From UMGS1370 sp046957575 (GTDB lineage Bacteria > Bacillota > Clostridia > Lachnospirales > Lachnospiraceae), in NCBI GenBank assembly GCA_046957575.1, contig JBKUOG010000018.1:1-64000 (forward strand): 64,000 bases of DNA, written 5' to 3'. The notes under the pieces were generated by a model. It did no database searches and was not told where the DNA came from. It was given only the letters and a program-made list of their open reading frames with translations. The position numbers and the translations under genes were made by a program. Below are positions 51,803 to 60,112 of the stretch, piece after piece; position 1 is the stretch's first letter, and every line of letters starts with the position of its first letter.

Positions 51803-52648
51803 TTACTCCATTCCAACAGCCTTTATCTCATGTCCGCCTAAGCTGCCTTCATAAATGATAGTAACTTCATCCCCTTCGCTGGTCATGGAAAAGTCTGCTC
51901 CAGACTCTACAAAGTTAAAGATATTTCCATCCGAAGTCTCCAGATCCAGAGTTCCATCTCCAAGAGAAATTGCCACACCAGACAGAGTGTTAATCTTTGC
52001 CTCATCGCTGTCATACATATCTGCAGTCACTACTTTTACTGCCAGGCCTGGATACTCTTCGTCTCCTACCTCTCCTAAATAAGTAATCTGGATCTCATCT
52101 CCTGCCACAATACCATTTGCCCCTGTAACCATCTGGGCGATTTCTGTAGAAAATGTATAGGACTGATCATCAGAACTATCCTTTAATGTGATCGTATTTT
52201 CTCCCATATTTTCTACTACTCCGGTCATCACAGGATCTCCGTCATACTCTTCTTCTGCAACAGAATAGTTCACATCCACTTCAATTGCTTCCTGCTTTTC
52301 TGCTGCATCATCTACATAAAAATGAACGGAAACTTCATCTCCCTCTCCCAAAGGAAAACTGCTGTTTACAGTTGCTTTGGAAATGTCAAAAGATACTTCC
52401 TCTTCGTCAACAGACTTCATGGTGAGAGTTGTGTCATCAGCAGAAATCACTGTGCCATCCAGATAATCTTCTTCTCTCTCGGCCTCTGTAGAAGTCTCTG
52501 CTGCTGTAGTCTCTGCTTTTGTAGTTGCGGCTTCTGTGGCTGATGCCTCTGTTGTTGCAGTCCCTTCTGCTTTGGAGGAACATGCGGTTGCTCCCATCGC
52601 CATCGCAAGGACCATTGCCATTGTTAAAACATATTTTCTCTTTTTCAT
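51803..52648 (-). CDS. Lipoprotein with three repeated beta domains
   Basis: A 281-residue exported lipoprotein: signal peptide with lipobox ATAC (Cys23), an Ala/Thr/Glu linker (about 24-62), then three similar domains of about 60-70 residues. Each starts G-x-V/A-I/E, has a T-L/I-T-L strand, an F strand, and ends GDEV/I-x-V/I-x-Y. The starts are near LDGTVISADDTTLTMK, MTGVVENMGENTITLK and LSGVAISLGDGTLDLE. The pattern resembles small OB-like or DUF5666-type beta domains. Function unknown; binding of a ligand at the cell surface is a guess. Monocistronic with its own terminator. Confidence 0.7.
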   Translation of the reverse strand: MKKRKYVLTMAMVLAMAMGATACSSKAEGTATTEASATEAATTKAETTAAETSTEAEREEDYLDGTVISADDTTLTMKSVDEEEVSFDISKATVNSSFPLGEGDEVSVHFYVDDAAEKQEAIEVDVNYSVAEEEYDGDPVMTGVVENMGENTITLKDSSDDQSYTFSTEIAQMVTGANGIVAGDEIQITYLGEVGDEEYPGLAVKVVTADMYDSDEAKINTLSGVAISLGDGTLDLETSDGNIFNFVESGADFSMTSEGDEVTIIYEGSLGGHEIKAVGME

Positions 52649-52851
52649 GCTGCTTTTCTCCTCATCTATTTATTTGGATTGATCGTCTTTTTGTACTATG
52701 GCTTATTGTACTACATTCCACCCGGCAATACCATTGATATTTCATTAATAAATACGAGGGGAAATCTTAATTTTTTTGTAACTTATTTCAGACTGGCTGC
52801 AAATTTGCGGCTTCGTGCATAGCTGCACTGCTGCAAACACTGCAAACATCT

Positions 52852-53685
52852 TTATAATTTTCCAAAGGCAGTAATCGAATCTGTAACTAACTGTTTAAAC
52901 AGCGGCGCTACTCTGTCTGCCACCTCCTGGACTTCTTTGTGGCTGAGAGGCTGATCACTCATTCCGCAGGCCAGATTTGAAACACAGGAGATTCCGCAGA
53001 TTTTCATTCCCATATGGTTTGCTGCCACTGCTTCGCAGGCAGTGCTCATTCCAACTGCATCGCCCCCTAAAATCCGGCTCATCTTTACCTCCTGGGGAGA
53101 CTCGTAAGCAGGTCCGGTAAACTGCACATAAACGCCTTCCTGTACTTTGATCCCTCTCTTAGCTGCACACTCCTTAATAATATCCCGCAGGTCGCTGTCA
53201 TAAATCTGGCTCATATCCGGGAATCTCGGTCCCAGTTCATCTAAGTTGGCTCCAATCAGCGGAGAGGGGACAAAGGATGCAATCTGATCTCTGATAATCA
53301 TGAAATCACCTGCTGCAAAGTCGTAATTAACCCCTCCTGCTGCATTAGTCAAAAACAGAATCTCTGCCCCCATCATCTTCATTAAACGTACTGGAAGCAC
53401 CACATCTGACATAGGATAACCTTCATAATAATGAACGCGTCCCTGCATGATAACTGCCGGCACTCCGTTTACATGGCCGAAAATAAAACGCCCCTTATGT
53501 CCCGGTACAGTCGAAACCGGAAATCCGTCAATAGAACCGTACTCAATTACTGCTTCTGTCTCAATTCCATCTGCATAATCTCCCAATCCTGAACCTAAAA
53601 TCAAAGCCACCTTTGGAGTAAAGGGAATCTGATCTTTAATGCTCTCATAGCAGCGGACTAATTTATCGTATACTGGATTGCTCAT
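52852..53685 (-). CDS. punA: Purine nucleoside phosphorylase (trimeric, class I)
   Basis: Phosphorolyses purine nucleosides to base and (deoxy)ribose-1-phosphate in salvage. The 277-residue protein has VALILGSGLG (phosphate Ser), GRVHYYEGY, TNAAGGVN, QFTGPAYESPQE (purine-site Glu) and SNLACG (base-binding Asn) of the PNP/MTAP family. It is the trimeric Bacillus PupG/PunA type, not hexameric DeoD. Transcribed from a strong promoter at 53724-53752. The gap 52741-52851 downstream holds only weak inverted repeats. Confidence 0.95.
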   Translation of the reverse strand: MSNPVYDKLVRCYESIKDQIPFTPKVALILGSGLGDYADGIETEAVIEYGSIDGFPVSTVPGHKGRFIFGHVNGVPAVIMQGRVHYYEGYPMSDVVLPVRLMKMMGAEILFLTNAAGGVNYDFAAGDFMIIRDQIASFVPSPLIGANLDELGPRFPDMSQIYDSDLRDIIKECAAKRGIKVQEGVYVQFTGPAYESPQEVKMSRILGGDAVGMSTACEAVAANHMGMKICGISCVSNLACGMSDQPLSHKEVQEVADRVAPLFKQLVTDSITAFGKL

Positions 53686-53723
53686 AGAAACGTCCTCCTT
53701 TAATATAGTGTGATATACCTGTT

Positions 53724-53752
53724 ATTATACTGGATTTAGAACACTTTCACAA
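53724..53752 (-). promoter_or_regulatory. Promoter of the purine nucleoside phosphorylase gene
   Basis: On the minus strand TTGTGA (53747-53752), a 17-nt spacer and a perfect TATAAT (53724-53729). The -35 box overlaps the stop codon of the upstream gene. Confidence 0.7.
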
Positions 53753-54844
53753 GGAGTTCTTTCTTCTGCGGCTACGCAGGAAATAAGCAGCTCCCGCTGC
53801 TGCCGCCAGAACAATCAGACTGCCGCCCATTAAAAGTGAAAATGGAATATAAATGGAAAACCGGTCATATACCCATTGCTCTAACTGCCTGGAAAATCGT
53901 TCAAACCCTTCCTTTGCCTGCTGCCATATCCCAGCCCCCTGGAAATTTTGTCCGCTGCCAGTTTCAGCAAGGGTTGCCTGTCTGGGTTCTGGCGCAGAAA
54001 CGTCCTCTGGAGTTTCTGATTCTGAAGGTATCTGTTCCTGAACTGGTACATTTTCTGAATCGGTTATGCTTTCTATCTCCTGCATAACGGCTTCTGCTGG
54101 AGCAGGCAAAGGCTCTGTATCTGCTTTTGCAGGCAAAATCATGTGTTCCTCTCTGACCTCTGGGAATACCGCGATTCCCTGATACACAGCCTGATAATCT
54201 GTCACCTTGCGAAGTCCAGTCACTCTGGCATCCCGATACAGAATCCCATAGTCATCCTGATAACTCTCTCCTATCCACTCTGCATCTGTAATCTGATAAT
54301 CCTTGCCGTCTGCTCCAATTAGTCCTAAAAGTTCTTTTTCGCTCCCCACAAGAGGCGGATCTCCCTCCTGATGAGCAATCCGCTTGCCATTTAACTCATA
54401 GGTCTCTGCTCCATAAGCGCGGAATGTCACAATCATGGAAAAATCGTCTTTCCAGTAGCTTCTAACTGTTCCGTCCGTACTGCGCAAAGGTTCTGTACCT
54501 GCAAGTTCCAGTCTGCCGTAGCCTGCCATCTCCCTGCCTCTGTCCCAGATCTGAACACCGATCTCCGAAGGAATACCGGCAAGCGCCTCCACTCCTTCAT
54601 ACTCAACGCTGCGCACCATATCCGGCCATCTGTCCTTTCCTCCAGAAGCCACAACTGCCTCTTTAGCAGTTCCTGCCTCTGGCGTATAAGACACTGTAAT
54701 ATAACCAACCAATAGTTCCTCTGGGGGCAGGGACTCCCTGCCAATCTCTCCTCTTGCCTCTATCGGATGACTCAAAAAGACATCTGAAGCCAATAACAAA
54801 ACCACTGCTGCTATTGGGATTGCTGACTTTAAAATACGCACCAC
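53747..54844 (-). CDS. Uncharacterised exported protein with C-terminal membrane anchor
   Basis: A 365-residue protein. It has an N-terminal signal segment (about 5-22), an extracytoplasmic domain of about 200 residues with no motif I recognise, a Pro/Glu/Ser-rich low-complexity stretch (about 240-295), and a C-terminal TM helix (about 335-355). The tail is RSRRRK. This is a sortase-like layout, but no LPxTG motif is present, so the helix is a stop-transfer anchor. No functional clue from neighbours. Confidence 0.6.
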   Translation of the reverse strand: MVRILKSAIPIAAVVLLLASDVFLSHPIEARGEIGRESLPPEELLVGYITVSYTPEAGTAKEAVVASGGKDRWPDMVRSVEYEGVEALAGIPSEIGVQIWDRGREMAGYGRLELAGTEPLRSTDGTVRSYWKDDFSMIVTFRAYGAETYELNGKRIAHQEGDPPLVGSEKELLGLIGADGKDYQITDAEWIGESYQDDYGILYRDARVTGLRKVTDYQAVYQGIAVFPEVREEHMILPAKADTEPLPAPAEAVMQEIESITDSENVPVQEQIPSESETPEDVSAPEPRQATLAETGSGQNFQGAGIWQQAKEGFERFSRQLEQWVYDRFSIYIPFSLLMGGSLIVLAAAAGAAYFLRSRRRKNSL

Positions 54845-54925
54845 ACCTTTTCAATTAGTCATATACCTATTATAGGCATGGAATATGGCATGTGCAAGGT
54901 CTCCTTTCGTCTTAAAAAGGCTATC

Positions 54926-55090
54926 GTGAACTACCTATTGTCTAAAGTCAATGGGCTTCCTGCTTCATAGACCTCGCAGCCTACTATCTCCACAGGCGTT
55001 GATTCGGGCAGTCCCTGCCCTATATATTATTTCTTCTTATGCTATTTGTCTTAATCCCTCTGCCAATATATTTTTTGCAGCATTAATATC
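54926..55090 (-). ncRNA. Probable omega/reRNA of TnpB
   Basis: In IS605 elements the guide RNA runs through the 3' end of tnpB and the right end, with the guide taken from flanking DNA. Here the 110 nt after the tnpB stop contain paired segments (GGGCAGGGACTGCCC; the subterminal CCCATTG/CAATAGG hairpin) up to TTCAC. The guide would start at about 54925 on the minus strand. Placement is by analogy; the 5' end is a guess. Confidence 0.45.
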
Positions 55091-56140
55091 CCTATCATGT
55101 TTTTCTCCACATGCAGGACATGTCCATTCTCTTACCGACAAGTCCTTTGTATCTGTATTTTGATATCCACAAACAGAACATATCTGACTACTGGCATAGA
55201 ATGTATCTGCCTTGATATATTTCCGTCCATTCCACTTTGCTTTATACTCCAGCTGTCTCGTTAACTCATACCATGACGCATCTGTTATTGATTTTGCCAG
55301 ATGATGATTTTTTACCATGGTTTTTATCTGTAGTTTTTCCGAAACTATCACTTGGTTTTCGCTGATAATCTCATGGGAAATCTTATGCAGATAATCCTTT
55401 CTCGTATTTGTGATTTTCTCATAGCATAATGCTATTTGTTTTTTCTTTTTGTAATAATTACGGCTTCCTTTCTTTTTATGCACCAATTGTCTCTGTAACC
55501 TTGCTAACTTTCGCTCATATTTCTGAATCGTCTTCGGATTTTCATATTTTCTTTCATCTGACGTGATGCACAAATCCTTTATCCCTAAGTCTAGTCCAAT
55601 ATTCTGTTTTGTGTGCGGTAATTCTTTATGCTCTGTTTCTACTAAAATAGATATATAATATTTTCCACTTGGCACTTGCGATACAGTGGCAGACTTTATC
55701 TGGCCTCTGAAGTCCCTATGCACTTTTGCCTTCACTTCTTTTAATTTCGGCAGTTTTACCTTTCTATTCTCAAAATCTACTGCTATGTTGCCACTCGTAA
55801 AATTTGTTGTATAGGATTTGTGAGTATCATGTTTGCTTTTGAACTTTGGATATCCGGCATGTTCTTTGAAAAACTTTTGATATGCAGCGTCCATGTTATA
55901 TATCGCATTGGTCAGGGCAAATTTATCTACTTCTTTTAGCCATTCATATGTTCTCTTTAATTCTCTGTTACAGTAATTATTGCAGTCTGTTTTACTGACA
56001 GATTTCTTTTCCTGCTCATATGTATCTTTTTTATATGCAAGTGTCTGATTATATACAAAACGGCAACATCCAAATGTTTTTGCAATCTGAATTTCCTGTT
56101 CTTTATTCGGATATATCCTGTATTTATACGCTTTTAACAT
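55037..56140 (-). CDS. tnpB: TnpB RNA-guided nuclease (IS605 OrfB)
   Basis: A 367-residue TnpB. It has the N-terminal wedge/REC part starting MLKAYKYRIYPNKEQE and a RuvC nuclease with IGLDLGIKDL (Asp184), IVSEKLQIK (Glu268) and DRDINAAKN (Asp in 349-351). The zinc finger is CSVCG...CPACG (Cys321/324/341/344). All catalytic residues are present, so it is probably active. Ancestor family of Cas12. The frame overlaps the tnpA remnant by 17 nt. Confidence 0.93.
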   Translation of the reverse strand: MLKAYKYRIYPNKEQEIQIAKTFGCCRFVYNQTLAYKKDTYEQEKKSVSKTDCNNYCNRELKRTYEWLKEVDKFALTNAIYNMDAAYQKFFKEHAGYPKFKSKHDTHKSYTTNFTSGNIAVDFENRKVKLPKLKEVKAKVHRDFRGQIKSATVSQVPSGKYYISILVETEHKELPHTKQNIGLDLGIKDLCITSDERKYENPKTIQKYERKLARLQRQLVHKKKGSRNYYKKKKQIALCYEKITNTRKDYLHKISHEIISENQVIVSEKLQIKTMVKNHHLAKSITDASWYELTRQLEYKAKWNGRKYIKADTFYASSQICSVCGYQNTDTKDLSVREWTCPACGEKHDRDINAAKNILAEGLRQIA

Positions 56141-56363
56141 TTGCTGTCACCACCTTTTTAACCTTGATTTTGTATGTCGTATAGCTTTTCATTAAATTTA
56201 CGATTTGACTCACTGGCATTGTAGGTTCTGTTTCTATCATGTAATGAATATGGTCTTTGTCCGTTTCCATATATCTGATGCTAACTTTGTGTCTTTGACA
56301 TATCTCATACGAAAACTGTTTTATATCATGTTCCCATGCCGTAAGTATATAACAATTTTTTAC
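56124..56363 (-). pseudogene. tnpA: Degenerate IS200-type TnpA (HUH transposase remnant)
   Basis: Reading the minus strand gives about 78 codons, from KNCYILTAWEHDIKQF through METDKDHIHYMIE to MPVSQIVNLMKSYTT, with no proper start and an early stop. The HIH motif of the HUH site is kept, but the N-terminal strand (normally about 30 residues) and the C-terminal part with the catalytic tyrosine region are gone. The element can therefore move only with help in trans. Confidence 0.7.
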
Positions 56364-56445
56364 TTTTGGCTACCTTAACCCACCGTCTAAAGTCAGTGGG
56401 ATTGCGGTAGCCTTATTTCAATGAACAAAACGGACAGCGTATTGT

Positions 56446-57810
56446 TTATCTGTAAAACCGGCTGTAAACCTGGCCCGGCGCAATTCCTCCCCTGTAGGCA
56501 CCCAGTTCACTTACCGTTACCAGCTGATAGCCTCTCCTTACCAGCTCCGGAATAATCACTTCCGCGGCATCTGCAGTGGTTCCGTAAATGTCATGCATCA
56601 GAATAATGTCTCCATCTTTTACATGGTCCAGAACGCTGCTGATGGTTCTGGAAGGATTTTTGTGCTGCCAGTCTCTGGTATCAATGGACCACATAATCGC
56701 CGGCATTCCCATATTTCCCAGCACATTCAGAGAAGCTTTGTTATAGTATCCTCCCGGCGGGCGCACCAGCTTCGGAGTTACTCCGCACGCATTCTGAATC
56801 TTCTGATTAGTGATCTGAATCTGACTGACAATACCGTCAGCCCCCATTTTATTCAAATATTTATGATCGTTGGTATGGTTGGCTACCTCACAGTTCAATG
56901 CAGCCATTCTCTGAATCGTCGAAATATTTCCGGCTGTTACATTGCTTCCTACCATAAAGAACGTTGCCCGCCCGCCGTTGGCCTCCAGGCTGTTTAAAAT
57001 CCGGTTAGTCACAGACGCTTTCGGCCCATCATCAAAAGTCAGGGCCACCATTGGGCGATTGGGATCCACGCCTGTCGGAAGCATCTGGGAAGGAAGCTTT
57101 TCCGGCTCTGCGGGAGGAGCCTCTCCCTTTTTTGTTACAGATATCCGGATCCCGTCTGCGCGGAGTCCGACTCCCTCTTTGCCTGCCGGATTTCCATTGG
57201 CCGCCCAGTCTGTCCAGGCCCCGTTTTGATAAACCATATAGTACACATCGTAATATTCTTTTAAGTCTCCTGTCAAATCCATTTTCACAGATTCTAAGAC
57301 TGTGCCTGTCTCTGTGCTGCCGGATTCCGCCATATTTTCTACCCATGGCTGCCATCCCTGTCCGCTGACATTGACCTGATAAGCAAGCGTTCCGCTCAGT
57401 CCTTCCGGCTGCCCCTTTAGAGTCGCCTTAAAAGCAGTCATATAATCTCCGGCTGTCACACACTCAAAATTATCATCATACTCCTCGCTCCAGCCTTTTC
57501 CTGCAAAAAACGCCTGGTATACTGACTGAATTTCCGGAAGTTCTGCTGCCTGAGGCTGCCCTCCCTGACTCTGGCTGTTCTCTGTCTCTGCCTGAGACTC
57601 ACTTTCCTGGCTCAGACTGTTTTCTGCCTCTGCCTGAGACTCACTTTCCTGGCTCAGACTGTTTTCTGTCTCTGCCTGAGACTGTTCCAGAGCAATACCT
57701 GGACCTATTTCATCCTGGGATGCCAGCGCTGTAACGGGGGATGCTGATAAAATCATTCCCAGCACAAAAGCTGCCGCAATTCTCATTGGATTTTTCCACA
57801 ACTTTACCAT
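56446..57810 (-). CDS. Exported polysaccharide deacetylase with ChW repeats
   Basis: A 454-residue secreted or surface protein. It has a signal peptide (about 1-30) and a Ser/Gln/Glu-rich repeat linker (about 40-85). Two ChW-like repeats follow, with GWQPWVENMAESG and AWTDWAANGNPAGKEGVGLRADGIRI. The C-terminal NodB domain has TFDDGP (metal Asp), HTNDHKYL (the H-x3-H type metal pair), RPPGGYYN and ILMHDIYG. It probably N-deacetylates peptidoglycan or another GlcNAc polymer, as PdaA/PgdA enzymes do. The start at 57810 follows AAGGAG, but with long spacing (11 nt). The HD-hydrolase gene is 20 nt upstream. A 42-bp DNA tandem repeat encodes the linker. Confidence 0.85.
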   Translation of the reverse strand: MVKLWKNPMRIAAAFVLGMILSASPVTALASQDEIGPGIALEQSQAETENSLSQESESQAEAENSLSQESESQAETENSQSQGGQPQAAELPEIQSVYQAFFAGKGWSEEYDDNFECVTAGDYMTAFKATLKGQPEGLSGTLAYQVNVSGQGWQPWVENMAESGSTETGTVLESVKMDLTGDLKEYYDVYYMVYQNGAWTDWAANGNPAGKEGVGLRADGIRISVTKKGEAPPAEPEKLPSQMLPTGVDPNRPMVALTFDDGPKASVTNRILNSLEANGGRATFFMVGSNVTAGNISTIQRMAALNCEVANHTNDHKYLNKMGADGIVSQIQITNQKIQNACGVTPKLVRPPGGYYNKASLNVLGNMGMPAIMWSIDTRDWQHKNPSRTISSVLDHVKDGDIILMHDIYGTTADAAEVIIPELVRRGYQLVTVSELGAYRGGIAPGQVYSRFYR

Positions 57811-57830
57811 TTGATTTGAAACTCCTTTTC

Positions 57831-58385
57831 CTACAATTTTTTGCCGCAATCCATGCCGCCAAATACAAAACGGCAAAGCATCGCATATTCCTGGTAGGCC
57901 GGAAACTCCTGCAAGTCCTTTAAATTCTGCAAAACTCCAGTGTAATACCACCCCTGCATTTTCGGATCTTTTTGCCGGAAACGCTCCCATACCTTATCGC
58001 CGATTTCCATATAATCCCTGGCAGTGCAGCGCAGATTGCTCAGCTTGTCCCCCAGAGCTAAAATTTTAGAATCCCGGCTGGCCATCTTAAGGCTTTCAAT
58101 GGTAGCGCCTTTTCTTTCTATCCAACTTTTAGACTTGTCCTCACTCTCTGCTGCCACCAGACATGCGACCCTTGCCCCAAATTTTTCTTTGATTTCCTCT
58201 TGTGTAACTCCTGCATCCTCGATGACATCATGGAGCAGCGCTGCTGCAATTACCTCTTCATCCTCTGTCATCGTAGCTACAATCACAGCAGTCTCTGCCG
58301 GGTGAGTCATATAGGGAATGCTGCTTCCCTTTCTAAGTGCACCTTTATGAGCTTCTGCTGCAAATGCCGCCGCTTCTCTTATCAT
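57831..58385 (-). CDS. HD-domain hydrolase, MESH1/SpoT-like
   Basis: A 184-residue single-domain HD protein. It has YMTHPAETA, LLHDVIEDAG (the HD metal pair and the ED of (p)ppGpp hydrolases) and GDKLSNLRC, the motif set of RelA/SpoT hydrolase domains and small alarmone hydrolases. It likely hydrolyses (p)ppGpp or a related nucleotide. The start at 58385 has GGAGGA at good spacing; 19 upstream codons are rejected. Cotranscribed with the deacetylase gene. Confidence 0.82.
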   Translation of the reverse strand: MIREAAAFAAEAHKGALRKGSSIPYMTHPAETAVIVATMTEDEEVIAAALLHDVIEDAGVTQEEIKEKFGARVACLVAAESEDKSKSWIERKGATIESLKMASRDSKILALGDKLSNLRCTARDYMEIGDKVWERFRQKDPKMQGWYYTGVLQNLKDLQEFPAYQEYAMLCRFVFGGMDCGKKL

Positions 58386-58529
58386 AGGATTCCTCCTTAA
58401 TCTGAACAGCATCTGTATGCAATCAAACTTATCATAGCACATTCCGATAGAATTTAGAAGTTAATCTTGTAAGTTGCGTTATTTTCTGCTATGCTTAAGT
58501 TCGAAATTTAATTGCAGGAGGATTATTTT

Positions 58530-59324
58530 ATGGATTACCGCAGTTCAGGCCGTACCTCTTCTTCCAACTACGGCTATAAATCTCCAAAAAAGCAGGATGA
58601 TTTTCTCCATGTACTGCTTTTTTACATACTTCCATTTATTGTATTTAACGGTCTGCTCTTTTTCCTGCTGACCACCAAACCCAAAGTAGAGATTACAGTA
58701 GGCACTACAAAAGATTACAAGACCACATCTGTAGATGTCACAGTAAAATCATTTCTGCCCCTTAAGAGCATGGTTTCCACTCAGGAGTCTGTAGAACTTC
58801 CTCTGGAAAAAACCGGCCGCGGCACATACACTGCCGCTATTGACAAAAATGGGGTCATCGAAGTCACGGTATCAAGCATCAACGGCATGGTTGCTGCCGC
58901 CTATGAACCGGTAGATATCTTAGATGATCTTCCGCCGTCCATCAATGAAGACTTCACCATTGAAGACGATCTGCTGACTTTTACCATTGAAGACAGCCAG
59001 TCCGGTGTTGATTTTAGTTCGATTTCCGGCACAACAGCCATGGGAACTCCCGTAACCCCTACCATTGATAAGTCCAACAGCAAAATTTCTTTTGAAATTG
59101 ATGCGACAGGACTTACGGTTTATGCAGCAGACATGTGCGGCAATGCAACCCAGGCAAACTTTAACATGACTTCCAATGATATGACCATATCCGGAGGGAC
59201 AGAAAATCAGGTTCCGGCAGAATCCCAGGCCTCCGGTTCTGTTTCTCCTGAGTCACCTTCTGAGGAAACCTCTTCTTCCAAAGAGACTTCTTCCCAGCCT
59301 CCAAGCATTACCATTACCCAATAA
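58530..59324 (+). CDS. Uncharacterised single-pass membrane protein
   Basis: A 264-residue protein: a short polar N-terminus, one TM helix (about 30-50: LLFYILPFIVFNGLLFFLL), then an extracytoplasmic beta-rich domain that may contain two Ig-like units. The tail is Ser/Pro/Glu-rich and unstructured (about 220-264). The start at 58530 follows GCAGGAGG; the upstream ATG lies too far from that site. Own terminator follows. Function unknown. Confidence 0.65.
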   Translation: MDYRSSGRTSSSNYGYKSPKKQDDFLHVLLFYILPFIVFNGLLFFLLTTKPKVEITVGTTKDYKTTSVDVTVKSFLPLKSMVSTQESVELPLEKTGRGTYTAAIDKNGVIEVTVSSINGMVAAAYEPVDILDDLPPSINEDFTIEDDLLTFTIEDSQSGVDFSSISGTTAMGTPVTPTIDKSNSKISFEIDATGLTVYAADMCGNATQANFNMTSNDMTISGGTENQVPAESQASGSVSPESPSEETSSSKETSSQPPSITITQ

Positions 59325-59337
59325 CCAAGAACCAAGA

Positions 59338-59370
59338 AACCGGCGCAGCACCAATCCCGCCGGTTTTTTG
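59338..59370 (+). terminator. Rho-independent terminator
   Basis: AACCGGCG pairs with CGCCGGTT, followed by TTTTT; ends the single-pass membrane protein gene. Confidence 0.85.
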
Positions 59371-59378
59371 CATATCAT

Positions 59379-60026
59379 TTAAACTTTCAGCAAAATATAA
59401 TTTTTCTCGTATTCAATCACACCCTCTCTCTGCATTTTGGAAAGTTCATTGCACATTGTGCTGCGATCCACATTGAGGTAATCCGCCAGCTGCTGGCGGT
59501 TGTAAGGAATGAAAAACGAATTGCTCCCCGAACGCTTGGCACATTCCGAAAAATAGGACATTAACCGCCCCCGTATGGATTTGGAACTGGTATGCTGAAT
59601 CCTTTGGGAAAGCCGCAGACTTTTATGGGCGCAGATAGTAAGCAAATTTTGGGCCAGTCTTGCATGAAACGGACAGGCATTGGTGCAGGCGGTCAGGACA
59701 CGCCCCACGTTCATAAACAGGACAGAAGTATCTTCCACAGCAGCCACTGTCACTAACATCGGCTGCCCTGGAATGCAGGCATATACCTCTGCAAATACCG
59801 ATCCAGGAGAAACCTCTCCTAAAAGGCTGGCATTTCCCCAAATGTCGCTGCAGGTTATCATCGCCATGCCAGACAGTACAATCCCAACATTTTCCGTAAT
59901 GCTTCCTTCTGAAAGAATTATTTCCCCTTTTTTATAGCTGCGCTTTCCCGCATTCAGGCAGCCTAAAAGTGATGTAATTTCCTCTTCTCCTAATCCGCGA
60001 AACATCTGTGTATTGGATAATTTCAT
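59379..60026 (-). CDS. Crp/Fnr-family regulator, divergent from hcp
   Basis: A 215-residue regulator with a cNMP-type beta-barrel (about 15-120; ILSEGSITENVGIVLSGMA), a dimerisation helix and a C-terminal HTH (YNRQQLADYLNVDRSTMCNELSKMQREG). There is no Fnr-type N-terminal cysteine cluster; cysteines at CTNACPFHARL could hold a ligand. Its position opposite hcp suggests the HcpR role: sensing nitric oxide or redox stress and activating hybrid cluster protein. Divergent genes share the 60027-60112 region with a perfect palindrome. Confidence 0.88.
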   Translation of the reverse strand: MKLSNTQMFRGLGEEEITSLLGCLNAGKRSYKKGEIILSEGSITENVGIVLSGMAMITCSDIWGNASLLGEVSPGSVFAEVYACIPGQPMLVTVAAVEDTSVLFMNVGRVLTACTNACPFHARLAQNLLTICAHKSLRLSQRIQHTSSKSIRGRLMSYFSECAKRSGSNSFFIPYNRQQLADYLNVDRSTMCNELSKMQREGVIEYEKNYILLKV

Positions 60027-60039
60027 ATTCTTCTCCTTT

Positions 60040-60055
60040 TGTTGTTATAACAACA
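60040..60055. promoter_or_regulatory. Predicted operator of the Crp/Fnr regulator
   Basis: Perfect 16-bp palindrome TGTTGTTATAACAACA, just upstream of a TATAAT (60072-60077) that probably serves hcp, so that the palindrome covers its -35 region. It also lies 14 nt from the regulator start. Confidence 0.65.
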
Positions 60056-60112
60056 GACTTTCATATTTAATTATAATATACTCAGTCCAGAAACACAAGA
60101 AGGAGGCAACTT

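Larger units (their letters stand above)
54926..56417 (-). mobile_element. IS605/IS200-type element with intact tnpB and broken tnpA
   Basis: The left end (minus-strand reading) has an imperfect hairpin around CCCACTGACTTTAGACGGTGGG (56379-56400). The right end has CCCATTGACTTTAGACAATAGG followed by TAGTTCAC (54926-54954). Such subterminal hairpins with a CTTTAG loop mark IS200/IS605 ends recognised by the HUH transposase; the element has no terminal inverted repeats. Exact borders are uncertain by a few bases. It sits between the TM-anchored protein gene and the deacetylase gene. Confidence 0.75.

Noticed and set aside
54845..56445. Cas12-type CRISPR nuclease
   Set aside because: The protein is 367 residues with IS605 OrfB layout, has IS-type end hairpins and a tnpA remnant, and no repeat array; it is TnpB.
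57540..57690. CRISPR-like direct repeats
   Set aside because: The repeats are contiguous, in frame and encode a Ser/Gln/Glu linker; there are no spacers and no cas genes.
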